Source: Pistricoccus aurantiacus
Lineage (GTDB): Bacteria > Pseudomonadota > Gammaproteobacteria > Pseudomonadales > Halomonadaceae
Reading direction: 5' to 3'
NCBI RefSeq assembly: GCF_007954585.1
Contig: NZ_CP042382.1
Location: forward strand, 2,976,001 to 3,040,000
DNA: 64,000 nucleotides
A program made the translations under genes and the position numbers. Each line of letters starts with the position of its first letter. Position 1 is the stretch's first letter. This document shows positions 45,971-56,001 of this stretch, one piece after another. Below the pieces are notes generated by a model that was not told the DNA's origin, made no database searches, and was given only the letters and a program-made list of their open reading frames with translations.

Positions 45971-46187
45971 TACTCGCACCCTCATCGTGACGCGGCGCTC
46001 GCCCGTCATCAGTTTACAGTTCAACGATTACGCCTGAGTACGTTTGCCCGACGTGCTCGGCACCCTGTTTACCTGCCCCAATGTCGCTTCTCGGCTCATT
46101 TGAAAGACTTCATCCGGGACGATTGTTAACCTATGACGTTATAAAGCGCCAACAGTTCATCCCCGGCTCACTCAATCGTCAGAATCG

Positions 46188-46793
46188 TTATTCATTGATC
46201 AAATCCTGATTCCGCGACGTGGTCATCAAGGGCTGAATATGCCGATCGACGGCTTCTCGAGCGCGAAAGATACGCGAGCGCACCGTGCCCACCGGGCAAT
46301 CCATGATCTGGGCGATGTCCTCATAGGAGAGACCGTCCAGCTCGCGCAGCGTGATGGCGGTGCGCAAATCTTCCGGCAATTGTTCGATGGCCTCGAAGAC
46401 CGCCGCCTCGAGCTGATCTCGGGCGATCACCGCCTCCGGGGTTTCCAGGTCGGAAAGACGCCCGCTGTGATCGAGAATTTCCGCATCGACGATATCCAGA
46501 TCGCTGCCTGGAGGCCGCCGCCCTCTGGAGACCAGATGATTCTTGGCGGTATTGATGGCGATACGATACATCCAGGTATAGAAAGCGCTCTCGGCGCGAA
46601 ACTTGCCCAGGGCGCGATAGGCCTTCAGAAAAGCTTCCTGAGCCACATCCTGGACTTCCGAGTGATCGTGAACATAGCGGCCGATCAGGCCAAGAATCTT
46701 GTGCTGGTACTTTTTCACCAACAGATCGAAGGCACGGCTATCACCCTGCTGAGCGCGCTCCACGAGCTGCTGATCGGTTTCCCGAGTACTCAT
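46188..46793 (-). CDS. algU: RNA polymerase sigma factor AlgU/RpoE
   Basis: A 201-residue ECF sigma factor for envelope and heat stress. Region 2 is visible as FDLLVKKYQHKILGLIGRYV and DVAQEAFLKAYRALGKFR; region 4 as LRTAITLRELDGLSYEDIAQ with the helix-turn-helix CPVGTVRSRIFRAREAV. Length and sequence resemble Pseudomonas AlgU (193 residues) and E. coli RpoE. It heads the mucABCD cluster on the minus strand and is controlled by MucA and MucB. A GGAACT at 46923-46918 upstream lacks a convincing -10, so I do not annotate a sigma-E autoregulatory promoter. Confidence 0.96.
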   Translation of the reverse strand: MSTRETDQQLVERAQQGDSRAFDLLVKKYQHKILGLIGRYVHDHSEVQDVAQEAFLKAYRALGKFRAESAFYTWMYRIAINTAKNHLVSRGRRPPGSDLDIVDAEILDHSGRLSDLETPEAVIARDQLEAAVFEAIEQLPEDLRTAITLRELDGLSYEDIAQIMDCPVGTVRSRIFRAREAVDRHIQPLMTTSRNQDLINE

Positions 46794-47097
46794 TCACTGC
46801 CTCCCCGACCGGGGAAACGGCAGGCGTGACACCCAAGAGAGCGCCGGGGATCGAACACGGTGCTTCGACAAGCAATTCATATCATCCACCTGGAGCCTTG
46901 GCGGCAAGCATTCATGGAGTTCCATTCCCGCGTTGATTTTTATCGCTCTTACAAGCGATAGTACGTCTCATGTTTTAAGCAAGAGTACGTCTCATGTTTT
47001 CTCTTCTCGCGTCAATATTCCTCTTGGCGCGCGAATTCTTTTCGCTAGACGTAAAACGCGACGTTTTTGCAGATGCGTCTATTAGACAGGTAGCGGT
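46794..47097. promoter_or_regulatory. 304-nt divergent control region of algU and aroF, with a 17-bp direct repeat
   Basis: This gap has no gene. AGTACGTCTCATGTTTT occurs at 46960-46976 and again exactly at 46984-47000, spaced 24 bp start to start (about two helical turns). The copies lie 97 to 137 nt before the DAHP synthase start. They do not match the TyrR box I know. The stretch AAAACGCGACGTTTT near 47050 is an imperfect palindrome. No confident -35/-10 pair was assigned for either gene. Confidence 0.4.
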
Positions 47098-48192
47098 ATG
47101 TCACAGCAACAGGTCAACAACTTGAACGTCCTTGCCCAGGACGTATTGATCACTCCAGAAGCCCTCAAGCAGGCGGTTCCTCTGACGGAAGCCGCGGAGC
47201 GTACGGTGATCGAGGGTCGCCAGACTGTCCAGCACATTCTCGACGGCAGCGATCCGCGCCTGCTGGTAGTCGTCGGCCCATGCTCCATTCACGACGTGGA
47301 AGCGGCGCTGGATTACGCGCGCCGTCTGCGCAAGCTCGCGGACGAGGTCAAGGACAGCCTGTATATCGTCATGCGAGTGTACTTCGAAAAACCGCGCACC
47401 ACCGTGGGCTGGAAAGGCTTGATCAACGATCCTCACCTGAACGGTTCCTTCGAGATCGAGGAAGGCCTGCACAAAGCCCGCCGGCTACTGGTGGAACTCG
47501 CGGAAATGGGCCTGCCTCTGGCCACGGAAGCGCTGGACCCGATTTCTCCCCAGTACCTGCAGGACTGCATCAGCTGGTCGGCGATCGGCGCGCGCACCAC
47601 GGAATCCCAGACGCATCGGGAAATGGCTTCCGGTCTGTCCTGCCCGGTGGGCTTCAAGAACGGCACTGACGGCAGCCTGGAAGTCGCCATCAATGCTCTG
47701 CAGTCCGTAGCCCATTCTCATAACTTTTTGGGCATCGACTCCGCAGGTCAGGTAGCGATCATCCGCACCCGCGGCAACGCTTATGGCCATGTGGTGCTGC
47801 GCGGCGGCAACGGCAAGCCCAACTACGACAGCGTCAGTGTCGCCCTGGCGGAAAAGGAACTCAAGAAAGGCGGCATCAAGCCCAATATCATGATCGACTG
47901 CTCTCACGCCAACTCCAACAAGGACCCGGCGCTGCAGCCCCTGGTATTGGAGAACGTTACCCATCAGATCCTCGACGGCAACCGCTCGATCATCGGCCTG
48001 ATGGTGGAATCGAATCTCGGTTGGGGCAGCCAGAAGATTCCCGATGATCTCAGCCAGTTGACCTATGGCGTGTCGGTGACGGATGCCTGTATCGACTGGG
48101 AGACTACCGTTGAAACCTTCATGTCGATGAACGAGCGGCTGAAACCCGTATTGGCGGCGCGCAGCCAAGCCGAACAGACCCAGCCCGCTTAA
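47098..48192 (+). CDS. aroF: 3-deoxy-7-phosphoheptulonate synthase (DAHP synthase), AroFGH class I
   Basis: A 364-residue type I-alpha enzyme joining PEP and erythrose 4-phosphate in the first step of aromatic amino acid synthesis. Landmarks are LLVVVGPCSIHD with the metal cysteine, MRVYFEKPRTTVGWKGLIND, KNGTDGSLEVAINA, and IMIDCSHANSNKD. The N-terminal extension before residue 50 is the usual feedback-regulation segment, but which aromatic amino acid inhibits it cannot be told safely; the F symbol is a class label. The last 4 nt overlap the convergent dinG stop. Confidence 0.93.
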   Translation: MSQQQVNNLNVLAQDVLITPEALKQAVPLTEAAERTVIEGRQTVQHILDGSDPRLLVVVGPCSIHDVEAALDYARRLRKLADEVKDSLYIVMRVYFEKPRTTVGWKGLINDPHLNGSFEIEEGLHKARRLLVELAEMGLPLATEALDPISPQYLQDCISWSAIGARTTESQTHREMASGLSCPVGFKNGTDGSLEVAINALQSVAHSHNFLGIDSAGQVAIIRTRGNAYGHVVLRGGNGKPNYDSVSVALAEKELKKGGIKPNIMIDCSHANSNKDPALQPLVLENVTHQILDGNRSIIGLMVESNLGWGSQKIPDDLSQLTYGVSVTDACIDWETTVETFMSMNERLKPVLAARSQAEQTQPA

Positions 48193-50369
48193 GCTCGCCT
48201 CACCGTGCTGCCGTCGATTTCCCGCTGAAACGGCGGCAGCGCGTCCAGCAGCGCCGCGCCGTAGCGGCGGGTCAGTACCCGCCGGTCCAGCAGGGTGATG
48301 CGACCGCGATCGGACTCCTTGCGAATCAATCTCCCACAAGCCTGCACCAGCTTGATCGAGGCGTCCGGCACTGCGATACGCATGAACGGGTTGCCGCCGC
48401 GGCTTTCGATCCATTCCGCCAGGGTTGCTCCCACCGGATCGTCCGGTACGGAAAACGGCAGCCGCGTCACCACCACATGAGTCAGGTATTTTCCCGGCAG
48501 ATCGATGCCCTCGGCGAAGCTCGCCAGACCGAACAGGATGCTGCCCTGACCCGCGTCGATGCGCTCTCGATGACGCTCCAGCAGTTCGCGCTTGGGCATG
48601 CGATCCTGGGCCAATACCCGCTCTTTCATTGCCTTTGGCAGCGTCTTCTCCACCGCCCGCAGCTGGGCGCGGGAGGAAAACAGCATCAGCACCGCCTCGG
48701 AATCTTCAAGCCCGGCGATGAAATTGACGATGGCCCGCTCATGAACCTCGCGGTCACCGGGGTCGACGGCTTCACGGGGGACGCTGAGCACTGCCCGGGA
48801 ATAATCGAAAGGACTCGGCAAACGCTGATAGCGATAGCGATTGGCCAACCCCGCCCGCTCCTGCAGGCGCTCGAAGCGCCCCAGGGCGGTCAGGGTCGCG
48901 GAAGTCACCACCGCGCCGAAACAGCTACCCCACAGAGTTCGCGCCAGGGTCGAGGCGGCGGAGACGGGGCTTGCCGAAAAAGTCAGTTCCGGATCTCCCT
49001 GCATCTGCTCGAAGCTCAGCCAGCGCGCCCGGGGCGGCTCTTGGGGATCATCCTGCTCGCTCATGGCAAGCCACAGGCCATGGGCTTCCTGTGCACGACC
49101 CTGTAGCAGGGAAATCAAGGGGAGCCAGGGTTCCGCCTGTTCCCGAGGCAGGCCGGTGTGCTTGTCCGGGTCGAGGCTTTCCCGCAGGATATCCGCCATG
49201 CTTTCCAGACTGAGGGAAAGCTCCGCGAAGATCGTCACCAGACCGCTCGCCTGCTCCCGCAGCGCCAGCGGCGCCTCCCCCAGGGGGAAGCGGTGCTGAC
49301 GATTACCCTCCTCGCCTTCTCTCACGTAGCGACCGGGGCGTTTCTGCGCCAGTTTTTCCTCGGCTTCCGCCAGTTGATGCCCCAAGGCGAAGACTTCTCC
49401 CAGGCGCGGCTCCAGGGCAGCGATGGCCTCGGGAAAGCCGCCCAGCAATCTTGCCAGGGTAGGCTGAACGCCCAGGTTCGCGTTCAGTTCCGTCAGGGAT
49501 TTCTTCAAGGTACGCAGCCAGCGCAGCGCGCCGTTGACGGCGAAATGATGGGTGAAGTGCTCGATGGCTTTGTCCGGCAGATGGTGACCTTCATCGAAGA
49601 TATAGATGCAATCCTGAGGGCTTGGCAGCACCACGCCGCCGCCCAGTGCCAGATCCGCCAGCACCAGGTCGTGATTGGCGACGATGATATCGGCGTTTTC
49701 CAGATCGCGCCGGGCGCGGAAGAAGGCGCAGGCGCCGAAATGACCGCAGCGCCGATTGGTGCACTGGCGGTGATCCGTGGTCAGCTGCCGCCATTGGTGA
49801 TTCTCGATGGTGACCGGCCAGCTATCCCGATCACCTTCCCAGCGGCCGGCGCCGTAAGCCTCCGCCATTTCCTTGACCAGGGCGTGGAAATCGTCGCCCT
49901 CTCGGGACGCCAGGGCCTGCTCGAACAGCGAAAGCGTCGGGTTGACCTCCGCGCCATCCAGGGCCTGGTCGAGCTTGGCCACGCAGAGATAGCGCCCGCG
50001 CCCCTTGGCCAGGGCGTAATCGAAACTCAAGCCGCTGTGGGCCTTGAGGGCCGGCAGATCCTGATGCAGTACCTGCTCCTGCAGGGCGATGGTCGCCGTG
50101 GCCACTACCAGGCGCTTGCCACGGGCCTTGGCCACCGGCAGCGCCGCCAGCAGATAGGCCAGGGTCTTGCCGGTGCCGGTACCCGCCTCCAGCACGCAGA
50201 CGTGTTCGTTGGAAAGACGCTTGCCGGAGTCGTCCGCCTCGATCTCCGCCAGGGTGTTGGCGATTTCCGCGATCATCAGCCGCTGTCCGTAGCGTGGCGT
50301 CAGCCCGAGCGCCTCGAGCACCTGACGATAGGCGCCCTGTATCTCGTCTTTCAGATCCTGCTCGAGCAT
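48189..50369 (-). CDS. dinG: ATP-dependent DNA helicase DinG
   Basis: A 726-residue XPD-like superfamily 2 helicase that unwinds R-loops and forked DNA. Walker A is EAGTGTGKTLAYLL, the 4Fe-4S cysteines include CTNRRCGHFGAC, and the DEAH-type box is IFDEGHHLPD. The C-terminal helicase motifs include GLASFAEGIDLPG and QACGRLIRKESDRG, the latter also in the bacterial family. E. coli dinG is SOS-induced, but I see no LexA box in the 60 nt upstream here. It is convergent with the DAHP synthase gene. Confidence 0.95.
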   Translation of the reverse strand: MLEQDLKDEIQGAYRQVLEALGLTPRYGQRLMIAEIANTLAEIEADDSGKRLSNEHVCVLEAGTGTGKTLAYLLAALPVAKARGKRLVVATATIALQEQVLHQDLPALKAHSGLSFDYALAKGRGRYLCVAKLDQALDGAEVNPTLSLFEQALASREGDDFHALVKEMAEAYGAGRWEGDRDSWPVTIENHQWRQLTTDHRQCTNRRCGHFGACAFFRARRDLENADIIVANHDLVLADLALGGGVVLPSPQDCIYIFDEGHHLPDKAIEHFTHHFAVNGALRWLRTLKKSLTELNANLGVQPTLARLLGGFPEAIAALEPRLGEVFALGHQLAEAEEKLAQKRPGRYVREGEEGNRQHRFPLGEAPLALREQASGLVTIFAELSLSLESMADILRESLDPDKHTGLPREQAEPWLPLISLLQGRAQEAHGLWLAMSEQDDPQEPPRARWLSFEQMQGDPELTFSASPVSAASTLARTLWGSCFGAVVTSATLTALGRFERLQERAGLANRYRYQRLPSPFDYSRAVLSVPREAVDPGDREVHERAIVNFIAGLEDSEAVLMLFSSRAQLRAVEKTLPKAMKERVLAQDRMPKRELLERHRERIDAGQGSILFGLASFAEGIDLPGKYLTHVVVTRLPFSVPDDPVGATLAEWIESRGGNPFMRIAVPDASIKLVQACGRLIRKESDRGRITLLDRRVLTRRYGAALLDALPPFQREIDGSTVRRA

Positions 50370-50428
50370 GCGGTCTTCTCTATCAGCCCTTCCACCAACG
50401 CTGTCATGGCCAACCGGCCCATGACGCT

Positions 50429-51703
50429 TTATAGCAAGCCTTCCGGCGGATGCTCGCAGGGCAGTTTGTCGTTGATGTAGCGCTCGATTTCCGGCAGCGA
50501 GAAGGCGTCTTCCTCCCCGGCGAAGCTGATCGAGACACCCTTGGCGCCGGCGCGACCGGTGCGGCCGATACGATGAACGTAGTCTTCCGGATCTTCCGGC
50601 AGGGTATAGTTGATGACGTGACTGACGTCGTCGATATGAATGCCGCGACCCGCCACGTCCGTCGCCACCAGCACCTGGATCTCGCCTTCCCGGAAGCGCT
50701 CCAGGGTCTTGATACGCTGAGACTGCGGCACGTCGCCGGAAAGCATCGCGACGTTGATATCCGCCTGACGCAGCAGCCCGTCCAGCTTGCGTACCAGATC
50801 ACGACGATTGCCGAAGACCATGACCCGATCGAAGGCTTCCTGCTTGAGCAGGTTGATCAGCAGACGCTGCTTGTCCTCGTCGCTGACCAGATAGACCCGC
50901 TGGTCGATATCCGCCTGGTTCTCGACGGTCACTTCGATCTCGACGTAAGCCGGGTTCTGGGTCCACTGGCTGGCGAGATTGAGAATGTCCTGGGTAAAGG
51001 TGGCGGAGAACAGAAAGGTCTGGCGTTCTTCCTTCTTGGGAGTGTAGCGAATGATACGCTTGACGTCGGGAATGAAGCCCATGGACAGCATGCGGTCCGC
51101 TTCGTCCAGCACCAGCACTTCCACCTGGGAAAGATCCACGTCCTTCTTCTGCTGGAAATCCAGCAGCCGCCCCGGGGTCGCCACCAGGATATCCAGGGTC
51201 TTGCGCAGACTGTCGAGCTGCTTCTGGTAATCCATGCCGCCCACCACGCTCGCCACATTAAGCGAAGTGAACCGGGCCAGGGCCTTGGCATCCTTTTCGA
51301 TCTGCAGGGCGAGTTCCCGAGTGGGCGCGATGATCAAGGCCCGAGGCGCACCGGGCAGCTGGCCATCGGGTTTTTCCTCCTCGAGGAAATAGGCCAGGAT
51401 CGCGATCAGGAAGGCAGCGGTCTTGCCGGTGCCGGTCTGCGCCTTGCCCACCACGTCGCCGCCCAGCAGCGTATTGGCCAGGGCTTCCGCCTGAATCGGC
51501 GTGCAGTATTCGAAGCCCAGGGCATGAATGGCGCGCATCAGCGGCAGCGGCAGGTCGAAATCGTGAAAGCGCCACTTCCCCGCCACCGCGGGCACCTGAA
51601 ACTGGCGCGGATCCCAGTTCGACTGGGAGCGACGCGGCTTGCGCCGACGACGCTTGGGCTTGTGATTCTGAGTTGAGGCCTGGGCCTTTTCCGACTCGCT
51701 CAT
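50429..51703 (-). CDS. rhlB: DEAD-box RNA helicase, RhlB-like
   Basis: A 424-residue helicase. A basic N-terminal tail ([16 protein letters not shown]) comes before the Q motif ([12 protein letters not shown]), Walker [31 protein letters not shown], and the C-terminal motifs [17 protein letters not shown] and [10 protein letters not shown]. In E. coli RhlB unwinds RNA for the degradosome. Similarity to other DEAD-box proteins such as RhlE is high, so RhlB is the best but not sole name. I use the ATG at 51703; the frame runs to 51766. No degradosome partner is nearby. Confidence 0.88.
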   Translation of the reverse strand: MSESEKAQASTQNHKPKRRRRKPRRSQSNWDPRQFQVPAVAGKWRFHDFDLPLPLMRAIHALGFEYCTPIQAEALANTLLGGDVVGKAQTGTGKTAAFLIAILAYFLEEEKPDGQLPGAPRALIIAPTRELALQIEKDAKALARFTSLNVASVVGGMDYQKQLDSLRKTLDILVATPGRLLDFQQKKDVDLSQVEVLVLDEADRMLSMGFIPDVKRIIRYTPKKEERQTFLFSATFTQDILNLASQWTQNPAYVEIEVTVENQADIDQRVYLVSDEDKQRLLINLLKQEAFDRVMVFGNRRDLVRKLDGLLRQADINVAMLSGDVPQSQRIKTLERFREGEIQVLVATDVAGRGIHIDDVSHVINYTLPEDPEDYVHRIGRTGRAGAKGVSISFAGEEDAFSLPEIERYINDKLPCEHPPEGLL

Positions 51704-51893
51704 AGGCTTACCTGGGTTCCTCCTCGATCGAAGTAGTGTTGTATTGACTGTTTCAGCGTTCGGCAAAGTGGCCTAGTGTACCAGCCCTTGGCGCTGCGGT
51801 TCAGGAGAAACACCGGCGACTTTTGCGCCCTTCTGTCTCTATCGTCTTCATCGCTGGTAGAATGAGCGCCCATGTTTCAAGGAGCCATGCCCC

Positions 51894-52136
51894 GTGACGC
51901 GCAAGAAGAAGACCCGCTCTCTGGCGGACAAGGTGCAGATACGCACCGGCAAACGCAAGGACTACAAGAAGTGGCGCCATGACAATCCGGATCAGGTGGT
52001 GTCCTCCCGGCGCTTCACCCAGAAGAAGCTGAAACAGCGCAAGCTTCAGGCCGCACGCAAGCTGGCCCGCCAGCAGCGGGAAGCCACTGTCATCGATATA
52101 CATCCATCCTCTTCAGAAGAAGGCAACAAGTCCTGA
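51894..52136 (+). CDS. small basic protein of unknown function
   Basis: An 80-residue protein from a GTG at 51894 with AGGAG 9 nt upstream. It is very rich in lysine and arginine (about one third of residues), for example [20 protein letters not shown] and [20 protein letters not shown], with an acidic end. That composition suggests binding to RNA or the ribosome. I do not recognise the family. It ends 1 nt before the exonuclease III ATG, so the pair is likely cotranscribed; coding potential is supported by the ribosome-binding site and spacing. Confidence 0.7.
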   Translation: MTRKKKTRSLADKVQIRTGKRKDYKKWRHDNPDQVVSSRRFTQKKLKQRKLQAARKLARQQREATVIDIHPSSSEEGNKS

Positions 52137-52137
52137 T

Positions 52138-52956
52138 ATGCGTCTGGTCTCCTTCAATATCAACGGCCTGCGAGCACGCCCCCACCAGTTGGAAGCCTTG
52201 GTCGACGCCCATCGCCCGGCGGTGATCGGCCTGCAGGAAACCAAGGTGCAGGACAGCGAGTTTCCTCGCGACATGATCGAGGCGCTGGGCTATCACGTCT
52301 TCTATCACGGCCAGAAAGGCCACTACGGCGTCGCCTTGATGACCCGGGACGAACCCGAAGCGGTCTTCCACGGTTTCCCGGACGACGGCGAGGACGCCCA
52401 GCGGCGCATGATCGGCGTCCGGCTGGCGCTTCCCGACGGCAAGCCGCTCACGGTCTGGAACGGCTACTTTCCCCAGGGGGAAAACGTCGATCATCCCACC
52501 AAGTTTCCTCACAAGAAGCGCTTCTATGCCCAGCTGGCGCGGCTGCTGGAAGAAGATCACCGTCCCCAGGAGCGGGTGGCGGTGATGGGGGATTTCAACA
52601 TTTCTCCTCAGGATATCGATATCGGCATCGGCGAGCCCAACCGCAAGCGCTGGCTGCGGGAGGGCAAGACCAGCTTCCAGCCCATCGAGCGGGAATGGCT
52701 CGAGCGCATTCACGACTGGGGCATGAAGGACAGCTATCGTCTGTGCTATCCGGACAGGGACGACCGCTTCAGCTGGTTCGACTATCGCTCCAAGGGCTTC
52801 GATCGCGACCCGCGTCGCGGCCTGCGCATCGATCATATCCTGGTCAGCCCGGCGCTCGAGGACAACGTTACCGACGCAGGAATCGACTACGAGCTGCGTG
52901 CCATGCAAAAACCCTCGGATCACGCCCCGGTATGGACGGAGCTGTCTTTCGCCTAG
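52138..52956 (+). CDS. xthA: exodeoxyribonuclease III
   Basis: A 272-residue exonuclease and AP endonuclease of base-excision repair. The family residues are visible: [10 protein letters not shown] at the start, the magnesium glutamate in [23 protein letters not shown], the RIDHILVS segment and the catalytic histidine in [12 protein letters not shown]. The length matches E. coli XthA (268). It begins 1 nt after the small basic protein gene and its end overlaps the convergent tonB-like gene by 4 nt. Confidence 0.95.
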   Translation: MRLVSFNINGLRARPHQLEALVDAHRPAVIGLQETKVQDSEFPRDMIEALGYHVFYHGQKGHYGVALMTRDEPEAVFHGFPDDGEDAQRRMIGVRLALPDGKPLTVWNGYFPQGENVDHPTKFPHKKRFYAQLARLLEEDHRPQERVAVMGDFNISPQDIDIGIGEPNRKRWLREGKTSFQPIEREWLERIHDWGMKDSYRLCYPDRDDRFSWFDYRSKGFDRDPRRGLRIDHILVSPALEDNVTDAGIDYELRAMQKPSDHAPVWTELSFA

Positions 52957-53669
52957 CGTAGCTGGAATTCCAGCCGTTGAGTGACGATCCGCGGTCGCTC
53001 GGCGCGAGGAAACGCCCAATCCGCGATGGCGCGCCGCGCCGCTTGGTCGAAGACCCGCCGAGGCCTGGCGTCGACCACCTGAATGGAACCCGGCTCGACG
53101 CTGCCGTCGGGACGGATGGTGAAGCGCATCTCCACGAAGCCCTCGATACCGCGGCGCTGGGCGCGAGCCGGGTATTCCGGTGGCACCCGCTTGGTCGGCG
53201 TCGGGGTGGCGACCTCCATCGCTTCGCCCTGGGTATTCGCCGCGGGCGCTTGATCCCCTGGATTCGCGCTCGTATCCATGGACGGTGCCGGACTGCTTTC
53301 CCGCGCCCAAGGCCGCGGATCCGGCTTGGGTTCGGGTTGTGGCTCAGGCTGGGGCCGAGGGTCCGGCTCGATTTTCGTCTCGAGTGGCGGTGTTTCCCTA
53401 GGCGGTGTGTTCGGCACACTGACCGGACTGGGTGTCTCCGGCGCGGGCGGCGGTTTGGCAGCGACAAGTGTCGGTGGCTCCGGCATCGCTTTTGAGGCAG
53501 AAGCCGGAGTCGGCGATTCCTCCTGCTGCGCCGGCGCCTCCACCATGGCCAGGGTGACCTGCCGCGGGAGCTCCGGTGGCGCCTGAGGTGGTACCACCAA
53601 TTGGGCGAGCAAGGCGAACAGCAGCAGGGTAAGCAGCAGACCGCCCAGAATGGCAACCCCTGCCCGCAT
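52953..53669 (-). CDS. tonB: TonB-like energy transducer
   Basis: A 238-residue protein with one N-terminal membrane anchor ([20 protein letters not shown]), a long proline-rich stretch with repeated P-x-P-x-P and EP/KP pairs (residues 50-125) that spans the periplasm, and a C-terminal TonB domain ([20 protein letters not shown], then [14 protein letters not shown]). It passes proton-motive energy to outer-membrane receptors. It is last of five genes and shares one base with the exbD stop. Its receptors are not in this window. Confidence 0.92.
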   Translation of the reverse strand: MRAGVAILGGLLLTLLLFALLAQLVVPPQAPPELPRQVTLAMVEAPAQQEESPTPASASKAMPEPPTLVAAKPPPAPETPSPVSVPNTPPRETPPLETKIEPDPRPQPEPQPEPKPDPRPWARESSPAPSMDTSANPGDQAPAANTQGEAMEVATPTPTKRVPPEYPARAQRRGIEGFVEMRFTIRPDGSVEPGSIQVVDARPRRVFDQAARRAIADWAFPRAERPRIVTQRLEFQLR

Positions 53670-54076
53670 CAGGATGCCTCCCGGTTGGCGGCCACGGCGA
53701 TGTTAACCACGCCCGCCTGGCGGATGCGATCCATCACTTCAATCAACAGCCCGGTGCGGGAAGCCTTGTCCGCCTGGATCACCACGCCGCCATCGTCGCT
53801 GATCAGATTGGCCACTTCGCCACCCACTCGGTGAATATCCACCGGATCGCCATCCACCCAGACGGCGCCTTCCGGGGTAATGGCCACCAGTACCTGAGCG
53901 TCCGCCCGGGGCGTTGCCGCGCTGGACTGGGGCCGCTCGATCTCGACGCCGCTTTCCTTGATAAAGCTGGTGGTCACGATGAAGAAGATCAGCATGATGA
54001 AGACCACATCCAGCATCGGCGTCAGATTGACCTCGCCGGACTCCTCGTTTGACGCGCCAAGACGACGTCTACGCAT
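53669..54076 (-). CDS. exbD: ExbD-type biopolymer transport protein
   Basis: A 135-residue protein with one membrane helix (PMLDVVFIMLIFFIVTTSFI) that carries the conserved aspartate of the ExbD/TolR proton channel, and a periplasmic domain (DGGVVIQADKASRTGLLIEV). Together with ExbB it converts proton flow into motion of TonB. It overlaps exbB by 8 nt and tonB by one base, which fixes the operon order. Confidence 0.95.
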   Translation of the reverse strand: MRRRRLGASNEESGEVNLTPMLDVVFIMLIFFIVTTSFIKESGVEIERPQSSAATPRADAQVLVAITPEGAVWVDGDPVDIHRVGGEVANLISDDGGVVIQADKASRTGLLIEVMDRIRQAGVVNIAVAANREAS

Positions 54077-54641
54077 GAGTTTCCTCCACGGCGCGAGCCA
54101 TGCGATCCTGCAGTTTCTGATCCTCGCGTCGAATGATATGTTCGAGCCGGGTGGTGAAGAGCAGACCCACCACCGCCACTGCCATGCCCGCCAGGGTGGG
54201 CAGAGTCGCCCGGGCGACGCCGTCCGCCATGGCTCGGGCCTGGTTGACCTCGTTCAAGGACAGACTATCGAACACCGCGATCATGCCGGTAACCGTGCCC
54301 AGCAGCCCCAGCAATGGGCAGATGCCCACCAGCAGCTTGAGCCAAGGCAGCGGCCTTCGCAGCCGTCGAGACAGCGCCCTAGACCAGACATCCCTCAGGG
54401 TCAGGGCGCTCCAGCTGACATGGTCCCGACGGGCAGCCCAGTAATTTACCAAGGCGCGCCGCTCTCTCTGGTGCGTAACGCGAAAATACCACCAGCGCTC
54501 CAGGGCCAGGGAAAACAGAACCGCCGCCACCAGGGCAATCATCACCAGCACACTCCCGCCGGCGTCGAACAACCGTTCCAGGGATTCAAGCCCCTGTAGT
54601 GCTTCAAACCATTGCCGCGGCTCAAGCCACGACGGGTTCAT
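54069..54641 (-). CDS. exbB: ExbB/TolQ-type proton channel protein
   Basis: A 190-residue MotA/TolQ/ExbB protein with three membrane helices (VLVMIALVAAVLFSLALERW, then LLVGICPLLGLLGTVTGMIAVF, then TLPTLAGMAVAVVGLLF). The second helix has the family GLLGTVTGM motif. Its ATG lies inside the upstream ttpC-like gene (20-nt overlap) with GGAG 8 nt before it. It is the short, canonical ExbB that pairs with exbD. Confidence 0.93.
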   Translation of the reverse strand: MNPSWLEPRQWFEALQGLESLERLFDAGGSVLVMIALVAAVLFSLALERWWYFRVTHQRERRALVNYWAARRDHVSWSALTLRDVWSRALSRRLRRPLPWLKLLVGICPLLGLLGTVTGMIAVFDSLSLNEVNQARAMADGVARATLPTLAGMAVAVVGLLFTTRLEHIIRREDQKLQDRMARAVEETHA

Positions 54642-56001
54642 GACGCGGCTCCGGCTGCGGGGCGTTTTCCTGCATCAGACGTTCCGCCAGCACGGCGCTG
54701 GCCTGACCTTCCAGCACGCCGACGAGATGGCGGCTGCGGCTGGTCAAGGCGGTATGGGCAAACAGCAGCGGCACCGCGGTGATCAGCCCGAGAACCGTGG
54801 TCACCAGGGCCTGGCTGATGCCGCCGGCCATCAGCTGCGGATCGCCGGTACCGAATACGGTGATCGATTGAAAGGTCACGATCATGCCGGTCACGGTGCC
54901 AAGCAATCCAAGCAAGGGGGCGATCGCCGCCAACAGTTTGACCAGAGCCTGACCGCGCTCCAGTCGCGGCATCTCCGCCAGCAGCGCCTCGTCCAGGCGT
55001 GCCTCCAAGGCTTCCGGCGCGTGTTCCCGGCTCAGGTTCCTGAAGCGCTTGAGCACTCGTCCCAAGGGGTTGTCGTCCTTGAGCGCTTGCATGTGCTTGC
55101 GCTGGCGGCGCAGGGCGAACGTCACCTTGAGCAGATAGAGATACTGCACCAGAGCGACCAGCAGGCCGAGCGCCCCCAGGGCCACCACCACATAGCCTAC
55201 CGCACCGCCCTGATGGAAACGTTCCATCAGGGTAGGCTGCTGGGCCAGGGCATCGATCACCTTGCCCTTGGTCGGGTCGAGCACCACTTGATTCGTTTCG
55301 CCCTGCTGGAAGGCGGAGAGTATCTTTCGCGCCTTTGCCGGCGTCTTCTCGCTGACCATCAGGCGATCGTCTTCTCCTTGACGACGCAGCATCTCGCCAT
55401 CGCTGAAGGCCAGGAAATCCCCCAGACGAATCACGTCCTGACGACTTCGCTCACCCGAATGGTCCGCCACGAACGCCTGCAGCCGAACCCCCTCGCCGGT
55501 AGCGGCGGTCAGCAGCATCAACCGATCCGCCAGGGTTTCGAGCTGGCCGGGCTTGAGCACCCGATCCTTTTCCGCCAGCCTCGGCGGCAGCTCCGGGCCG
55601 CCGAGAGTCAGCCAGCTGTCGTGCAGGCTGTCCCGCAGCTCGCTGCTCTGGTTGATCAGCACATCCCGCACCGCATCCAGATCGCTGCCCTGCTCGTCTC
55701 GACGATCCGCCAAGGTATTCTGCCGCTCCTGCTGGGTTTCCTTGCGCTTTTCCAGCGCCTGGCGTCGCTCCTGCACATCGGCGAACTCCGATTGCGCTTC
55801 TTCCAAGGCCTTTTCCAACGCCTCGGGATCCTCGACCAGTGCGGCCAGGCGCTGATTGTCCCGTGCCAGGTCGGCCTGACGATCTGCCTGTAGGGTCTCG
55901 ATGGTGCTCTGGTCGTCCTGAGCCTGAGCGGGTAGCAACATCAACGTCGCGACGAGCGCACCGACGACGATCATCGCGCCGTGCCGCATCCGCCGGCTCA
56001 T
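54622..56001 (-). CDS. ttpC: long MotA/TolQ/ExbB protein, TtpC-like (TonB2 system)
   Basis: A 459-residue protein with a signal peptide (MIVVGALVATLMLLPAQAQ), a periplasmic coiled-coil region rich in E, Q and R (residues 25-110), then an ExbB-like membrane domain with GGAVGYVVVALGALGLLVAL and APLLGLLGTVTGMIVTF. This is the form of TtpC, needed for TonB2-dependent iron-siderophore uptake in Vibrio. The ATG at 56001 has AGGAGAG 6 nt upstream and overlaps the DUF3450 gene by 4 nt; earlier in-frame starts are unlikely. Confidence 0.87.
   Translation of the reverse strand: MSRRMRHGAMIVVGALVATLMLLPAQAQDDQSTIETLQADRQADLARDNQRLAALVEDPEALEKALEEAQSEFADVQERRQALEKRKETQQERQNTLADRRDEQGSDLDAVRDVLINQSSELRDSLHDSWLTLGGPELPPRLAEKDRVLKPGQLETLADRLMLLTAATGEGVRLQAFVADHSGERSRQDVIRLGDFLAFSDGEMLRRQGEDDRLMVSEKTPAKARKILSAFQQGETNQVVLDPTKGKVIDALAQQPTLMERFHQGGAVGYVVVALGALGLLVALVQYLYLLKVTFALRRQRKHMQALKDDNPLGRVLKRFRNLSREHAPEALEARLDEALLAEMPRLERGQALVKLLAAIAPLLGLLGTVTGMIVTFQSITVFGTGDPQLMAGGISQALVTTVLGLITAVPLLFAHTALTSRSRHLVGVLEGQASAVLAERLMQENAPQPEPRHEPVVA

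Noticed and set aside
46918-46923. GGAACT as a possible sigma-E -35 for algU autoregulation
   Set aside because: No TCTGA-like -10 is found at 16-17 nt, so the promoter is not supported.
50370-50428. Possible SOS control of dinG, as in E. coli
   Set aside because: No CTG-N10-CAG box of LexA type was found upstream of the dinG start.
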